Assembly: GCA_017412705.1 (NCBI GenBank)
Contig: JAFPWS010000067.1
Location: forward strand, 1 to 64,000
Origin: Prevotella sp.
Lineage (GTDB): Bacteria; Bacteroidota; Bacteroidia; Bacteroidales; Bacteroidaceae
DNA: 64,000 bases
Direction of reading: 5' to 3'
Of this stretch, positions 52,448 through 61,998 are shown piece by piece. The notes under the pieces are model-generated. The model was given only the letters and a program-made list of their open reading frames with translations. It was not told the origin of the DNA and ran no database searches. Position numbers and translations under genes: made by a program. Numbering within the stretch: the first letter of the stretch is position 1; the number at the start of each line of letters is the position of its first letter.

Positions 52448-53160
52448 CGCCACAAAAAGGGAACATGACTCTTTTGATGTTCCTATTTTGTTCCGATTGC
52501 GCGTTAACTAACTGACTGATAGTCAGATAAAACCATTTTTAGGTGCACGATTTTGTTCCGCTTTGAAAATGTTCCTTTTTTGTTCCGCAAAGTATGCAGG
52601 ATGCGTCTGACAATGCGGTTTGCAGGCTATTCAAGGTGCATGATTTTGTTCCGCTTTTCGCTCGAATGATAAAAATTGTTAATCAATCTCGTGAAACCCC
52701 TTTATTTACTGAAAATCGTCCTTCAAGGTGCACTGATTTGTTCCGCTTAGGAATGTTCCTTTTTTGTTCCGATAAGGTGCCTGGAACTACCAAATATAGG
52801 GACATGGAGGTGCATGGTTTTGTTCCGCTTCGGCTTGATTCGCCACAAAAAGGGAACTTGCATGGTTTTGTTCCGCTTCACCCCTTCCTATAGTTTACTT
52901 TTCAAGTAAACAGAGATCTTTATCTGGTTGCGTGTCTCGAAATGTTCCTATTTTGTTCCGCAAGTGCGCCAGAAGTGGCATTTAGAGAGGGGTTTGGCCA
53001 TGTCGAGGTGCATGATTTTGTTCCGCTTTATGGTTTCAATTCAAGTTCGACCGCCACAATTTTGTGGCATCTCGCTAAAAATGTTCCTATTTTGTTCCGT
53101 TTTCGTTTTCGCCCTGAATAGCCTTAAAACAGAGGTGAAGTGCACTAATTTGTTCCGCTT
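52447..53160. repeat. Iteron array of the replication origin
   Basis: Two direct-repeat families in the + direction. Family 1 (core AGGTGCAYGRTTTTGTTCCG, then CTT): 52541, 52634, 52726, 52808, 52858 (shortened), 53006 and 53138. Family 2 (ATGTTCCTATTTTGTTCCG and T-rich variants): 52477, 52569, 52753, 52942 and 53081. Copies of a third family (CCGCCACAAAAAGGGAAC) at 52447 and 52841, and a 16-bp palindrome GCCACAATTTTGTGGC at 53053-53068. Irregular spacing, no cas genes; an iteron-controlled plasmid origin next to its initiator gene. Confidence 0.85.
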
Positions 53161-53733
53161 TCCGGTTGAGCTTTTCTTGATCGTTAATCTCTTAATATAG
53201 CTTTTTTTATTGATTATATTTTTTATTTTTCCCTTTTGTTAAAAATGTCTCGTATAGATAGTTTTTTTCTTTTTATAAAAATCAGTATTAGATGTATAGC
53301 ATTGGCGTAACTTATTGATATAGATACGTTTGCTTTGATTTTTCGCCACAAGAAGGGAACATCTGCGCCACAAATAGGGAACATAGCTGGAACAATTTCG
53401 GAACATGACCGCCACAAAAAAGGAGCGTCTTCGGAACAGTTTCGTGGCATTTTATGAAAACCGCCACAAATAGGGAACTTTAACCGCCACAAATAGGGAA
53501 CATTAGTGGTTTTATTTCGAAAAATTGACAAAATCTGTTGAAATTGAATGGTTTTGACTCTTTCCTGTTCACCTCTCCCCTACCCTATTTGCTTTTAGTA
53601 TTACATTTCTGCATTTCTTGAAATCCTTTTCGCTACAGTACTTCTGAGGCATACCGCCACAAAAAAGGTACTTTTCTTCGTGATGAAGCAAGTACCTTTG
53701 GAACAAAAATGGAACATTTTCGTTTTTCTTTAC
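53161..53733. repeat. Second iteron cluster and AT-rich stretch
   Basis: No gene. 53161-53340 is very AT-rich, a possible DNA-unwinding element. Third-family iterons (CCGCCACAAATAGGGAAC) at 53344, 53366, 53409 (variant), 53461, 53484 and 53654 (variant), all in the same + orientation. Confidence 0.75.
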
Positions 53734-54510
53734 CTAAAACGGCATGTCTTTGTCTTTGGTTGCCTTGTTGATTTCCTTTGCCAGGGCCATATAGTCCTCA
53801 GCACCGTTGCTCTTGGGACTATATTCGAAAATACTCATGCCGCAGGCTGCTGCCTTGTTGAGCTCCTCGCACTGGCGTATAGCCGTGTGATAAAGGTTCT
53901 CAGAAGCCTGTTCAAGCAAGAGTTCCTTGATCTGCTTGCTGACACCCCACCTGGTCTGTTTTGTGAGCAGGTAATGACCACTGACCTCCTTGTTGTTCGC
54001 ACGGATAATCTGTGTCAGTTTCTTGGCTCCAGGAATGGAGAACTTATCGGCAATAGGGATAATCAACTCGTCAGCAGCTACGATGACGTTGACAAGCATT
54101 GCGCCGGAACCTGGAGCAGAATCGATGATGATGTAGTCATACTCGTCTTTCACTTTCTCCAGCCAGTCGGCCATGTATCTGGTGGCTCCCGCATCTTCTT
54201 CAATAGAGAGTTCAATGTTGTGTGAGTCTGCATCTAATGCTGATGAGCCAGGAATGAGAAACAGCTTCTTCGATACCTGCTGTGGCTGCACCTCTATATC
54301 GTCGTTGTTAAGATAGTCTGAAAGTGTGGGAACGCTAACCACCTCGACGCACTGCATGGTCAGATTGCACTGTCCGTCAGCATCAACCAATAGCACCATC
54401 TTGCCCATCTTTGCGAGGGCAGCACCGAGGTTCGCTGCCGTCATGGTCTTTCCTACCCCACCCTTGTGGTTTACGACCGTTATAATTCTTGTTTTCTTTG
54501 TTGTTGCCAT
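53734..54510 (-). CDS. parA: ParA-family partition ATPase
   Basis: 258 residues. Deviant Walker A NHKGGVGKTMTAAN (about 13-26), MVLLVDADGQCNLT (Walker A'), and YDYIIIDSAPGSGAMLVNV (Walker B). Short N-terminus without an HTH, so type Ib-like; it partitions the replicon along the nucleoid. In CTnDOT the same family is called TraA. 10 bp after the DNA-binding partner gene. Confidence 0.9.
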   Translation of the reverse strand: MATTKKTRIITVVNHKGGVGKTMTAANLGAALAKMGKMVLLVDADGQCNLTMQCVEVVSVPTLSDYLNNDDIEVQPQQVSKKLFLIPGSSALDADSHNIELSIEEDAGATRYMADWLEKVKDEYDYIIIDSAPGSGAMLVNVIVAADELIIPIADKFSIPGAKKLTQIIRANNKEVSGHYLLTKQTRWGVSKQIKELLLEQASENLYHTAIRQCEELNKAAACGMSIFEYSPKSNGAEDYMALAKEINKATKDKDMPF

Positions 54511-54520
54511 AATCTGTATT

Positions 54521-55084
54521 TCACTTTAATAGTTCCGGATATGTGCTCATGATGGCATGTCCGATAATCTCCTTGATAGTTATCTTCTCGTCTTTTGCTT
54601 TCTTCCTCAATGCGGTGACAAGCGTCTCCGGAAGCTGCAGGTTGACAGACACTTCGTCGATGCCTTTGATGAGTTCCTTGCGAGGACGGCCCTGTTTGGG
54701 AGCTTCAAGTCCTCCGACACCCTTGGCGCCGCCTTGCTTGAGGATTTGCTGAGCCACTTGCTTGATGAGCTCTTCTGATCCCATCACATCTTCCAGGGTA
54801 AGAGGCTTACGAGGCTCAGAAGCTGGTTCTGACGCAGGCTGTGAAACTTCCTGGGCAACAGTTCCCTCTTCTGCAGCAGGAGCGTTGACCTGGGGCTTCT
54901 CAGAGATTTCAGGAGCAACCTTCACTGGATTCTCCTCTGGGTTCGCAGGAGCAGCTGCAGGCGTCTCTGTTGAACCTGATTCAGGTGCAGCCTGTGCCCC
55001 ACCCTGCTGGTGTACTATATTGTCGAATCTCTCAACTGTTGTTCCGTTCAGGAACCCCGTGTTACCTTTCTTCTTGATAGCCAT
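54521..55084 (-). CDS. ParB-position DNA-binding protein (DUF3408-like)
   Basis: 187 residues. Disordered Pro/Ala/Glu-rich first 90 residues, then a basic GRPRKELIKGIDE and a C-terminal ribbon-helix-helix-like part (VSVNLQLPETLVTALRKKAK, then ITIKEIIGHAIMSTYPELLK). Same place as TraB of CTnDOT. Likely binds a centromere, perhaps the AT-rich array upstream, and represses its own operon. Confidence 0.7.
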   Translation of the reverse strand: MAIKKKGNTGFLNGTTVERFDNIVHQQGGAQAAPESGSTETPAAAPANPEENPVKVAPEISEKPQVNAPAAEEGTVAQEVSQPASEPASEPRKPLTLEDVMGSEELIKQVAQQILKQGGAKGVGGLEAPKQGRPRKELIKGIDEVSVNLQLPETLVTALRKKAKDEKITIKEIIGHAIMSTYPELLK

Positions 55085-56333
55085 AATACATTGCGTTTGA
55101 ATTTGATGTTGCGAAGATACGAATTTATCTTTAATAAAGTTCCACGAATTTATCTTTATTAAACAATATGATATAGGATTTAATAAATATTAAGAATATT
55201 CTTTATTATTTATGAAGTTCTGTGTTTAATAAATAAGAAGCTTATTCTTTATTATAGATAAAACTAAATATATAATAAATACGATATTATATCTTTAATA
55301 TTTAAATACACTATCTTTAATAAATAAGAATAATATTATTTAATAAATAAACAGTTTATCTTTATTAAATATATTGCTATTGTCCTTACTAATATCATAC
55401 TTCTTCTTTAATATTTATATTGTCTGAAATGTCTCTCAAGCAGATCCTGTGAACTTTTTCTTCGAGGTCTGCCCCTTTCTCTTTGGAGATGGTGTCTAAC
55501 TTGCCATCTGGCAGGTACCCCATGCCTATTATATACTTATCAAGCCAATCGAATGTTTTCGCCTAACTATCTCATATTCAATATTTAAATATTTTATCTT
55601 TAATAAATACGAAGTATTTCTTTAAAAATGATGACACTCTCCCTGGTCTGTGCTGAGACTGTGCCTTTGGACTCGTTTTTATTTATTAAAGAAGAAATGT
55701 TATTCTTTAATAATTCACATGCTTATTCTTTGCGTGTCCCACATGGTTTGGGTCGGGACGATTCGTGTTGATTTATAAAGATATAGTCCCATATATATTA
55801 AATACAAAATATATTCTTTAATAAACATAAACATTAAACTATAATAAAGAAAAACAAAAAACTATATTAAAGAAATAACTATTAATTTAATAAATATAAA
55901 ACCTGTTATTTAATAAAGAAGTGATATAATATATATTAAATATGATATTTCAGATTTATTAAATACAAACATATTCTTTATTATTCAATAAGTTTATTCT
56001 TTATTATTTATCAGCACTGTCTTAAAATTGTGAGTTTCGCTCATGACCTTCCTAAAGGGTAACTGAACAGTCACCTCTCGCTGATACCCTAAATCTTGAA
56101 TACTTATTTAGAGATTACAAATGTGATGCCTGGTCAACTCAAGTAGAGTAGGGGCTTTGCGATAAACATTTGGTTTCAAGCATCATATGTTATTCATAAA
56201 TATTAAAGATTAAATAACTTATTTATTAAAGATAAAATATACTCTTTAATATTTCCGTATCTCTTTTGGTTACTATCTACACAAATAACCTTAAAAATTC
56301 TCAGATAATTCACTTCTTATCAAGAATTCTTCG
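55085..56333. repeat. AT-rich array of TCTTTAATAAA-like repeats
   Basis: About 1.25 kb without a gene. Around twenty copies of a short motif (TATCTTTAATAAA, TATCTTTATTAAA, ATTCTTTATTAT) in both orientations, from 55131 to 56250, with only short GC-richer islands (about 55430-55530 and 56030-56160). Directly upstream of the parAB-like operon. Likely a centromere (parS) or unwinding region. Confidence 0.65.
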
Positions 56334-56341
56334 TAACTTTG
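56334..56341 (+). promoter_or_regulatory. -7 box of the second rep gene
   Basis: TAACTTTG matches TAnnTTTG, 21 bp before the ATG at 56363; it rules out the in-frame TTG at 56339. Confidence 0.6.
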
Positions 56342-56362
56342 CAGAATATAAACGGTTATAGA

Positions 56363-57136
56363 ATGCCTACGAAGCGAGACTTGAAGAAAGAGCAGGGTAG
56401 GGGAGATCAGATAATCGTCCCGATGACTGTCATCATGATGCGCCAGGGTTACGACTTCTGGCAGAACAAGGTTTTGCTCGCTATTATCGATCAGTTGCAA
56501 CCCTATATCCGTGAAGGATCACAATATGACTTGTTCGGAATTCAGGAGGATATTCTCTTCTCGATTCGTTTCAAGGATATGGGTATTCGTAGAGCAGACT
56601 ATGCTAAGTTCCGTTCTAGGTTAAGCACGCTTTCTTTGATATCCGTTGCCATTCCCAGTAAACTTAACAATGAGTCTTACAAACGCTATCATCGTTTGGG
56701 TACGGTATTCTTCGAAGAGGGTGATAGCAAGGACTTCATGATTCAGCTCGACAAGGATGTTGTGAATCATATCATCTCTAAGGAATATGGTTTCTGCGAA
56801 ATAAGCAAGGCCGCATTCTTGGCTTGTAAGACCCGTTATACCCAACAGATTTACCTGATGCTTGCAAGTTGGCGCAATGAGAACCAGCATATAATTCCAA
56901 TGGCAGAACTGGAGAGACAGCTTACTGCAGTGCAGACTCAAAAACTACTCTGCACTTCTCCCGAACAAAAGACCAAGGTGCCAAAGGATATTGACACTAT
57001 TCTTACCGCCACAAAAAAGGAACTTGATGAACTGTTAGCATCAGGTTCCAGCGATCTCTCATTCAATTATTCCATCGATGACGATGGGGTAGGGGAGAAG
57101 CTCCTGCACGTTGAGATTGTCACGACAGCGTCATAG
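56363..57136 (+). CDS. Second RepB-family initiator-like protein
   Basis: 257 residues. The first winged-helix domain parallels that of the 51171-52352 Rep (IIVPMTVIMMRQGYDFWQNK, then VLLAIIDQLQPYIRE); the second is reduced (YLMLASWRNENQHIIPMAEL) and the Lys-rich N-terminal arm is short. It could be a second initiator with its own iterons or a regulator of copy number. An iteron-like sequence lies inside its coding region at 57007-57024. The 3' end overlaps the convergent LRR gene by 17 bp. Confidence 0.8.
   Translation: MPTKRDLKKEQGRGDQIIVPMTVIMMRQGYDFWQNKVLLAIIDQLQPYIREGSQYDLFGIQEDILFSIRFKDMGIRRADYAKFRSRLSTLSLISVAIPSKLNNESYKRYHRLGTVFFEEGDSKDFMIQLDKDVVNHIISKEYGFCEISKAAFLACKTRYTQQIYLMLASWRNENQHIIPMAELERQLTAVQTQKLLCTSPEQKTKVPKDIDTILTATKKELDELLASGSSDLSFNYSIDDDGVGEKLLHVEIVTTAS
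57007..57024 (+). repeat. Iteron-like copy inside the second rep gene
   Basis: CCGCCACAAAAAAGGAAC matches the third iteron family of the origin but encodes part of the protein (TATKKEL). Confidence 0.65.
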
Positions 57137-58106
57137 TAACACCCTTCTTGCCATTAATCTCACATGATTCTCTCTTGCTGTGTTGCCTGTCATCGAGTCC
57201 GGCAATCTGCATCGTCTTCAAATTCAGTACAGGAGAACCATAAGGTCCTGTAATCTTCAGCAACTCTGGACAAAGACTCAGTGCTCCAATGGCTATTGAT
57301 TTTACTCTTCCCATCATCGTGATGCTCTTCAGGTTCGCGTTGCCACTGAAAGCATCTTCATGGATGTTGGTTACAAGTTCAGGTATGGTTACGTTTACCA
57401 GATTGCAGCACTGAAAGCATGCCTCGGGAATCTCTGTGATAGAGTGGGGGAGAGTCATGTCTTTAAGACCTGTATATGCAAAGGCCGCATAGCCAATCTC
57501 TTTCACTGAATCAGGGATGTAGACACTATTCAGCTTTCTCATGAAGAAGGCACTGTTAGCGATAATCTCCGTGCCTTCATGAATCTTCAGATCCTTGGGA
57601 CAACTCTTCGTGGCTGCTCCATAACAAATCTTGTAGTCACTGGTATAGAGCACACCCTCTTCCACTGTGAAATATGGTGATAGTACGATGAGTTCCTCTA
57701 GTGTATAGCATGTGGCAAACGGGTTAACAGTTTCGATATGTCTTACGTTCTTGGGAATCACGAACTTCTTAAGATGTGTTTTCCCAAACGGGTTGTAGCC
57801 AAAGGCTATGACAGTGTCAGGCAAGATAATTTCTTCGGCCAGTGTTTCGCAGAAAGCACCATGGCATACCACCTCTATCGGATATATAATGCAGTATTTG
57901 GTCTTCTGGCCAACGACATTAATAAGCCGCTTCTTGTCCTGGCTGTAATAGATGTCATATTCGTCTTTAATTTGACAGGTGACATCGTATTCGGTTCTCG
58001 TTGTATTGTATTTATGGTGGCCTTCTATGTGGTGTGGGATCTTTTTTCCAAGACCCCAGTTCATCCTTTCTAAACTATCCGTCTCTAGGTTCTCATTTGT
58101 TTCCAT
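57120..58106 (-). CDS. BspA-type leucine-rich repeat protein
   Basis: 328 residues with several LRR_5 (BspA) units, for example LKKFVIPKNVRHIETVNPFA, LNSVYIPDSVKEIGYAAFAY and LVNVTIPELVTNIHEDAFSG. Such repeats usually mediate surface binding, but no signal peptide is visible here, so it may be cytosolic. Its place inside the replicon region is unusual. Confidence 0.8.
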   Translation of the reverse strand: METNENLETDSLERMNWGLGKKIPHHIEGHHKYNTTRTEYDVTCQIKDEYDIYYSQDKKRLINVVGQKTKYCIIYPIEVVCHGAFCETLAEEIILPDTVIAFGYNPFGKTHLKKFVIPKNVRHIETVNPFATCYTLEELIVLSPYFTVEEGVLYTSDYKICYGAATKSCPKDLKIHEGTEIIANSAFFMRKLNSVYIPDSVKEIGYAAFAYTGLKDMTLPHSITEIPEACFQCCNLVNVTIPELVTNIHEDAFSGNANLKSITMMGRVKSIAIGALSLCPELLKITGPYGSPVLNLKTMQIAGLDDRQHSKRESCEINGKKGVTMTLS

Positions 58107-58154
58107 CTTTCAATCTTTTCCTTTTGAAATTAAAACGTCTGTGTTATCCGTGGT

Positions 58155-59312
58155 TTATCTTATTCCCATTTTGAGTGCTTCATTCCAATCCTTACTGGGT
58201 TCTGGTGATTTCTCTTGTAGGACGCGGTTTCCGTAGATGCCTGTCATGGCACGGAATGTCTCGACATCCACAAGATCTGATGCGATATCAAACTGCTTAT
58301 CACCCAGCTCGAAATGCACCATCTCGCCATTGATGCTGAACTCCAAGTTCTTTACCTTATATTCAAGGAGGCATACCATCCGGCATCCGTAGAGTCTTCC
58401 CTGCAGGTCGTTGTCGAAGCAATCTACTGCTTGGGCCTCGTTATAGTAACCCATCGTTTCTGTTATCTGCTGGTCAGAGAAGCTGCCGCCTGTTGATGCG
58501 AAAATGCAGTCGGAGAAATCCATTCTGTCATGATTCAACTGCCAGAACGCCATGCCATCAAATGCACTCTCAAAGAAGAACACTCTTTGTATCTGATAGG
58601 GTAGGGGGGCAGCCTCTTTTCCGTGTGCGGATTCCGGCTCTGCCAGCCATAGTCCTGAAGTACTGTTCGTACCTTCGGCCTTTCCCTTGAATCCCTTATA
58701 TCCTCTTATCTCATATCCGACGATTTCTGCGGAACCAGGGATGTGATAGGGGAAGCCCAGATTGTAAATGGCCTTTGGACTTGTGCTGTCCTCGTCTGCC
58801 TTTTTCCTAACCAGCTCGATGAATGGTGCGAACGTTTCTGCTGTTTCCCTGCTCAGTCCGCGTTGGTCAAAGAAGGTCATGACATGGTCTATCCGTTCAG
58901 CAGTGTCCAGTCTGTCATATCTGGAAGCATCAAATTCTTTTGCCTCATGGATGCCTGCCTTGTCCAGGTAATCGTCAAGATTGAATGATTCCTTTTCCTC
59001 TTTTCCCATATACCTGGCCAACACCCTATTCAGCGTATCCACATCATTCCTTCCTGTCACGGGAAATGCCGCCAGGTTCTCGCGTATGAAGTCAATCAGG
59101 TCACCCTTTCCGCCGTCTCTGCGCCAGTAACCCTGATTCTCCAGATTCTTCGGATTCTTGACTATCACACGGTCTATTTCCTTTCCGTGTTCGTCTCTCA
59201 GCACGAAGTTGGGACTCACGCCGCCCTTCGACTTGTCGTACTTATACCCCAAGTCCAAAAGCACTTCGACGATGCTTACTTCCTTACGCGCCTCACGATA
59301 ATCTATCTTCAT
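58155..59312 (-). CDS. Toprim-domain protein (DUF3991/mobile primase-like)
   Basis: 386 residues from the ATG at 59312. N-terminal domain typical of mobile Toprim proteins (VSIVEVLLDLGYKYDKSKGG, then WRRDGGKGDLIDFIRENL), then a Toprim fold with the catalytic glutamate in VFFFESAFDG (about 246) and DNDLQG (about 298); these key residues are kept. Probably primes or nicks DNA of the incoming strand. The last residues, KMGIR, resemble the G-hydrophobic-basic tails of the polyvalent operon. 16 bp after the DUF4099-type gene. Confidence 0.8.
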   Translation of the reverse strand: MKIDYREARKEVSIVEVLLDLGYKYDKSKGGVSPNFVLRDEHGKEIDRVIVKNPKNLENQGYWRRDGGKGDLIDFIRENLAAFPVTGRNDVDTLNRVLARYMGKEEKESFNLDDYLDKAGIHEAKEFDASRYDRLDTAERIDHVMTFFDQRGLSRETAETFAPFIELVRKKADEDSTSPKAIYNLGFPYHIPGSAEIVGYEIRGYKGFKGKAEGTNSTSGLWLAEPESAHGKEAAPLPYQIQRVFFFESAFDGMAFWQLNHDRMDFSDCIFASTGGSFSDQQITETMGYYNEAQAVDCFDNDLQGRLYGCRMVCLLEYKVKNLEFSINGEMVHFELGDKQFDIASDLVDVETFRAMTGIYGNRVLQEKSPEPSKDWNEALKMGIR

Positions 59313-59328
59313 CCCACTTGAACAATCA

Positions 59329-59910
59329 TCAATAGTTACTAATCTTCCAGATCTTGAAGCCGTTTCGCTTCTCGAGGTCAATACCTACGACATACGTCTG
59401 GTTGCCTACCTTCACTTCCACAGACTTTCCCTGTCTTATCTTCTCACGCTGGGTGCGGGTCAGCTCCGTACCGTGGATATCGGTTGGTATCAGCCTGCCG
59501 ATGTCATCTGCTTTCGCGTACAGCAGACAGTTCGTCAGTTGGTCCAGTTGTACGAAACAGCGGTTCCGCTGTCCGTCAATGACGGCTTCCGTATAGATAA
59601 CCCCCTGCCGTTTCAGTCGCTCAATGTCCCGTTTCGACAGTTCGAGGTCACCAGTCTGTATCTCGTCATATTGTGGGTAGGCTTTCACTTCTACACCCCC
59701 GTCAGGCTTGCGTATAAATCCCAGTCGGGCCAGTCTTTCCACAGTCTCGCCGTCACTGTTTGTCAATTGCAGTGGCAGCAGACTCGTGGTCTGTCCCATA
59801 CACAGCATTTCCAAGTCTTCTTTGGGCAGCGTGTAGAAGTCATGTTCCGTAAATCCAAATGGCTCGAACAACTTCCATGTATCTTCGTTAATGGGATATA
59901 TTTCAAGCAT
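59329..59910 (-). CDS. Short DUF4099/DUF3945-like protein
   Basis: 193 residues. Same pattern as the 8598-9362 protein: DTWKLFEPFGFTEHDFYTLP, then RCFVQLDQLTNCLLYAKADD, then TRTQREKIRQGKSVEVKVG, the last being DUF3945-like (LTxEExxxLxxGKxV). Function unknown. First gene of a two-gene operon with the Toprim gene. Confidence 0.65.
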   Translation of the reverse strand: MLEIYPINEDTWKLFEPFGFTEHDFYTLPKEDLEMLCMGQTTSLLPLQLTNSDGETVERLARLGFIRKPDGGVEVKAYPQYDEIQTGDLELSKRDIERLKRQGVIYTEAVIDGQRNRCFVQLDQLTNCLLYAKADDIGRLIPTDIHGTELTRTQREKIRQGKSVEVKVGNQTYVVGIDLEKRNGFKIWKISNY

Positions 59911-59949
59911 AATAATTTATTTTTCTTAAAAATTCCGAGAATTTTGCCG

Positions 59950-59957
59950 CAAAAGTA
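59950..59957 (-). promoter_or_regulatory. -7 box of the DUF4099/Toprim operon
   Basis: Leftward TACTTTTG, matching TAnnTTTG, about 40 bp before the ATG. No GTTAAWAAC box 43 bp upstream. Confidence 0.55.
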
Positions 59958-60104
59958 CTCAATTTTTTCTATTTGAGCGAACTTTTCTCGATATTTAACA
60001 CAAAAAGCTGACATTTTGCTTCCATAATAACAAGATCGTCTTGCTTTTCGCTGAATAATTCTCGTACTTCGCTGATTATTTTTCGCCACGTTTCGGATAA
60101 CACG

Positions 60105-60112
60105 TAACTTTG
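60105..60112 (+). promoter_or_regulatory. -7 box of the beta-helix protein gene
   Basis: TAACTTTG matches TAnnTTTG. Upstream, TTCGCTGAWTATT occurs twice (60048-60060 and 60069-60081), possibly an operator. Confidence 0.5.
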
Positions 60113-60138
60113 CACCAGTTTTAAAGAAGTACAATATA

Positions 60139-61998
60139 ATGAGAAGATTATTATTAATAGCAATCGCAATGGTTATGCTGTCAGGCTCCCTGATGGCACA
60201 GGATAGTTCGACCTCAGGGTCACACAGCTCTGAAAAGAAGATGCCTAAGCACAAACGTATCACCTACGAGCAGATGACTGAAAAGATGGTCAAGGAACTG
60301 AAGCTCGACGAGAAGCAGCAGAAGAAAGTGGCCAAACTCAACAAGAAGTATAAGAAACTGATTGAGGGTGAGCAGGTGGAACGTCCACAAGGTCAGCGTC
60401 CACCAATGGGAGAACATCCCAGTGGTAGACCCAGTGGCAGACCCAGTGGAGGAATGGGTGGCCCCGGTGGTGGCGGTTTCGGAGGAGGTATGCCTGGAGG
60501 TGGTATGGGTGGTCCTGGTGGTGGCATGCAAGGAGGCCCGCGAGGTGGCGGCATGGGAATGCCCGGTGGCAGTAAGCCATCAGAATCGAGCTATGACTAT
60601 GACAAGCAACAGCAGAAGTACGACAAGGCTATTGCCAAGATCCTAACCGAACAGCAATATGAGGGTTATCAAAAGATAAAACCTCAGTTTGCCTCACAAC
60701 GCAGAGTTAGGGAGTTCCTGCTTGGAGGACAACAGTTTTTAGGACAAGCAAGTATGGGTATGCCTGGCGGTCCTGGCTCTCGCAGTAAGGATATCAAATA
60801 TGCTGGAGCTACGGAGTTGAAGGCTCAGACAAGCGAAGTCGGAAAAACGTATCATAGCAATAAGTCTGATGAAAGTGCATTGATGATATCCACTAAGGAA
60901 GCGGTGAATATCGCTCAGCCAAACATCAGCAAGACGGGCAGTTCAGAAGGTGGTGACAACTGTAGCTTTTATGGTGTAAATGCAGCCTTGCTTGTGAAGG
61001 GAGGTAGCACCACAACTATCAAAGGTGGTACGATAGCAACCGACGCTACAGGAGCCAATGGTGTGTTCTCATACGGCGGTAACGGTGGACATAATGGTGG
61101 TGATGGCGATGGTACTACAGTTATCATCGAGGATACCAAGATTACCACTACAGGCGATGGTTCTGGCGGTATCATGACTACCGGCGGTGGTGTGATGAAG
61201 GCCAAGAACCTGACTATCAATACAAGTGGTCGTTCGTCAGCGCCGATACGTACCGATCGTGGCGGTGGCATCGTGACTGTGGAAGGTGGCAGCTATACCA
61301 GCAACGGCCTTGGTTCACCAGTTATCTACTCTACAGCTGATGTGACGGTATCTGATGCCACACTAACCTCGAACAAGTCTGAAGGAGTGTGCATCGAGGG
61401 TAAGAATAGCATCACGCTGAATAACTGCCAGATGACTGTCAGCAATACCCAGCGCAACGGCCATGCCCAGTTCCTGGATGCCATCATGATCTATCAGTCG
61501 TTCTCTGGCGATGCCGATAGTGGCAACTCGCACTTTACGATGAATGGAGGTTCGCTGACCAATCGTCAAGGCCACCTGTTCCATGTGACCAACACAAATG
61601 CCATCATATCTCTGAACGATGTCAAACTGGTGAATGACGATCCAGACAAAGTACTGTTGTCAGTATGTGCCGATGGGTGGCATGGAGCCAGCAACAAAGC
61701 AACGCTTAATGCGAGTCATCAGCAATTGGACGGCACCATTCTTGTGGGCAGCGACTCTGAACTGACGCTGAATCTGGCTGATGGTTCTACCTTCACAGGC
61801 TCTATCAATGGCAACATCACTAATGCTGCCGGCAACACCGTATCTACTGAGACAGGAACTGTGAATGTCACTCTTGGCGATGACTGCACATGGAACCTTA
61901 CAGCCGATACCTACATTACATCCATAAAGGGTGATGCGTCACGTATCAAGGCTAATGGACACCGATTGTTTGTGAACGGAAAAGAATTCATTCGCTGA
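60139..61998 (+). CDS. Secreted protein: helical DUF4890-like domain, Gly-rich linker, beta-helix
   Basis: 619 residues. Signal peptide MRRLLLIAIAMVMLSGSLMA. Residues 35-80 are a charged helical segment (MVKELKLDEKQQKKVAKLNK), 90-150 a Gly/Pro/Met-rich linker of GGMGGPGG-type repeats, 155-200 a second helical segment, and 215-610 a right-handed parallel beta-helix (repeating GGTIATDATGANGVFSYGGN and GGGIVTVEGGSYTSNGLGS turns). Surface adhesin or polymer-binding role is likely. Chromosomal, not part of the mobile unit. Confidence 0.75.
   Translation: MRRLLLIAIAMVMLSGSLMAQDSSTSGSHSSEKKMPKHKRITYEQMTEKMVKELKLDEKQQKKVAKLNKKYKKLIEGEQVERPQGQRPPMGEHPSGRPSGRPSGGMGGPGGGGFGGGMPGGGMGGPGGGMQGGPRGGGMGMPGGSKPSESSYDYDKQQQKYDKAIAKILTEQQYEGYQKIKPQFASQRRVREFLLGGQQFLGQASMGMPGGPGSRSKDIKYAGATELKAQTSEVGKTYHSNKSDESALMISTKEAVNIAQPNISKTGSSEGGDNCSFYGVNAALLVKGGSTTTIKGGTIATDATGANGVFSYGGNGGHNGGDGDGTTVIIEDTKITTTGDGSGGIMTTGGGVMKAKNLTINTSGRSSAPIRTDRGGGIVTVEGGSYTSNGLGSPVIYSTADVTVSDATLTSNKSEGVCIEGKNSITLNNCQMTVSNTQRNGHAQFLDAIMIYQSFSGDADSGNSHFTMNGGSLTNRQGHLFHVTNTNAIISLNDVKLVNDDPDKVLLSVCADGWHGASNKATLNASHQQLDGTILVGSDSELTLNLADGSTFTGSINGNITNAAGNTVSTETGTVNVTLGDDCTWNLTADTYITSIKGDASRIKANGHRLFVNGKEFIR

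Noticed and set aside
52441-53672. CRISPR array
   Set aside because: Repeats are of several families with irregular gaps and no cas genes; they fit plasmid iterons beside a rep gene.
4500-60000. Integrase, relaxase or VirD4 coupling protein
   Set aside because: Every sizeable frame was checked; TraG here is the VirB4-type ATPase, and no tyrosine or serine recombinase or MOB signature was seen.
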